From Alkanindiges sp. (lineage in GTDB: Bacteria > Pseudomonadota > Gammaproteobacteria > Pseudomonadales > Moraxellaceae): 7,233 nt of DNA. Made by a program: the position numbers and the translations under genes. Positions 6,473 to 7,233 of the stretch are shown piece by piece. Position 1 is the stretch's first letter, and every line of letters starts with the position of its first letter. The stretch covers positions 1-7,233 of the forward strand of contig JASLIR010000092.1 in NCBI GenBank assembly GCA_030152125.1, written 5' to 3'. The notes under the pieces were generated by a model, which ran no database searches, was not told where the DNA came from, and saw only the letters and a list, made by a program, of their open reading frames with translations.

Positions 6473-7233
6473 TTACACCCTATTGCGCCCATAGGCATCA
6501 TGGCTGGATACCCATTCATCCGACACAATGGCAGAGGCCAGTGATAGCTCGCCGCACAACACGGTGGCAGCAATAATCTCGGCCAGTTTATGCGCCTTAC
6601 CTGTGCCGTAGCAGTCCAGGGCATTCAGGCATTCACGCTGGGTAGGCAGGCCGGTGCCGCCACCATAGGTGGCTACAATCAGCGATGGAATGGTGACCGA
6701 CATATAATAGTCGCCATTATCCTTTAATTCGGTATACACAAAGCCGGCACTGGATTCCGCCACATTGGCAATATCCTGCCCACAGGCCAGAAACACCGCC
6801 GCAATACCATTGGCAAAGTGTGCGCCATTACTGACTGAACCAGCAATAAAAGCACCCAGGTTGGACAGGCCGCGCTGCTTGGCTAAATCTGCTGCCGTGC
6901 AATGCATGATCGGCTTAAACAGTTCTGCCGCAATGGTAATTTCTGCGACCACGCGCTTGCCGCGGCTGTGCAGGTTATTTACTGCGGAATGTTTTTTGTC
7001 AGTATCAAAATTGGCAGCCAGCGAAAAATGCTCCAGCCCCGGTGGTTGTTGCGCCAGAATCCACTGACAGGCCGCATGCGTGGCCTTGGATACCATATTT
7101 TGCCCGGCAGCATCGCCAGTGGTCATGTTAAAGCGTAGCCAGCGCATTTTACTGGCAGCATATTGCTCAATGTCGCGCAGCTTGCCGCTTCTGGTGGTGG
7201 TTTCTGCGGCTGCTTTAATTTCGGCAAAATGGG
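6473..7233 (-). CDS. Hydroxymethylglutaryl-CoA reductase, class I, C-terminal part (5' end beyond the window)
   Basis: HMG-CoA reductase converts HMG-CoA to mevalonate with two NADPH. About 253 codons are visible; the reading frame is open through the right edge, where in-frame FAEIKAAAETTTRSGKL continues the family alignment, so the methionine at 7147 is internal and not the start. Landmarks are RFNMTTGDAAGQNM (nucleotide and CoA site), TDKKHSAVN with the catalytic lysine (codon 6997-6995), NGAHFANGIAAVF, then ACGQDIANVAESS with the catalytic aspartate, TYGGGTGLPTQRE, and GELSLASA followed by the catalytic histidine in SSH. These match class I enzymes, and GQDIANV and GGGTGLPTQRE are closest to the archaeal and bacterial members of the class. 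No membrane segment appears in this part. The catalytic glutamate lies upstream, outside the window. An HD-domain gene follows after 41 bases. No other mevalonate gene is in view, so a complete pathway cannot be judged. Confidence 0.95.
   Translation of the reverse strand, partial: HFAEIKAAAETTTRSGKLRDIEQYAASKMRWLRFNMTTGDAAGQNMVSKATHAACQWILAQQPPGLEHFSLAANFDTDKKHSAVNNLHSRGKRVVAEITIAAELFKPIMHCTAADLAKQRGLSNLGAFIAGSVSNGAHFANGIAAVFLACGQDIANVAESSAGFVYTELKDNGDYYMSVTIPSLIVATYGGGTGLPTQRECLNALDCYGTGKAHKLAEIIAATVLCGELSLASAIVSDEWVSSHDAYGRNRV

Noticed and set aside
6473..7147. HMG-CoA reductase as a complete gene starting at 7147
   Set aside because: The frame stays open to the right edge and the upstream residues match the family alignment, so the gene is cut by the window.
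5901..7233. HD-domain gene as part of a nucleotide-signalling defence system
   Set aside because: No cyclase, effector or mobile-element genes are nearby; the neighbour is a metabolic reductase.

Overview
The window looks like chromosomal DNA of a gammaproteobacterium, with base composition near one half G+C by eye. The main evidence is the left half. A LysM pilus-secretin protein (tsaP), dprA and tsaC run leftwards, and def (peptide deformylase) runs rightwards from the same intergenic region. This matches, as I recall it, the Pseudomonas aeruginosa order trkA-rsmB-fmt-def / LysM-dprA-sua5. I cannot name the genus; Pseudomonadales or a related order is my best guess.

Layout. Positions 1-3025 (minus strand): tsaP (3025-1823), dprA (1808-630) and a 3'-truncated tsaC (543 to the left edge), probably one transcription unit. 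Positions 3026-3160: a 135-base divergent intergenic region with a perfect TATAAT box facing def. Positions 3161-5913 (plus strand): def, a MocR-type regulator (winged helix fused to a PLP aminotransferase fold, YdcR-like) and an M15D/VanX-like D-Ala-D-Ala dipeptidase, with gaps of 49 and 19 bases. Positions 7233-5901 (minus strand): the C-terminal two thirds or so of a class I HMG-CoA reductase, then a 176-residue HD-domain protein. The HD gene and the dipeptidase converge, and their coding ends overlap by 13 bases.

How the genes work together. tsaP (anchoring of the type IV pilus secretin) and dprA (loading of RecA on incoming single-stranded DNA) both serve natural transformation. tsaC makes the activated intermediate for tRNA t6A, and def removes the N-formyl group from new proteins. 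The less usual part is the right half. The usual partner of def, fmt, is not next to it; a MocR regulator and a VanX-like dipeptidase take its place. That pair suggests a small module that senses and breaks down D-alanine peptides, which is an inference. The HMG-CoA reductase keeps the active-site residues visible here and suggests a mevalonate step, uncommon in a group that mostly makes isoprenoids by the MEP route.

I see no CRISPR array, tRNA, rRNA, insertion sequence or defence island, and no gene-free stretch longer than 135 bases. The window is mostly conserved housekeeping genes, and I do not find a clearly new multi-gene system in it. The best leads are the MocR-dipeptidase pair and the HMGR-HD pair.
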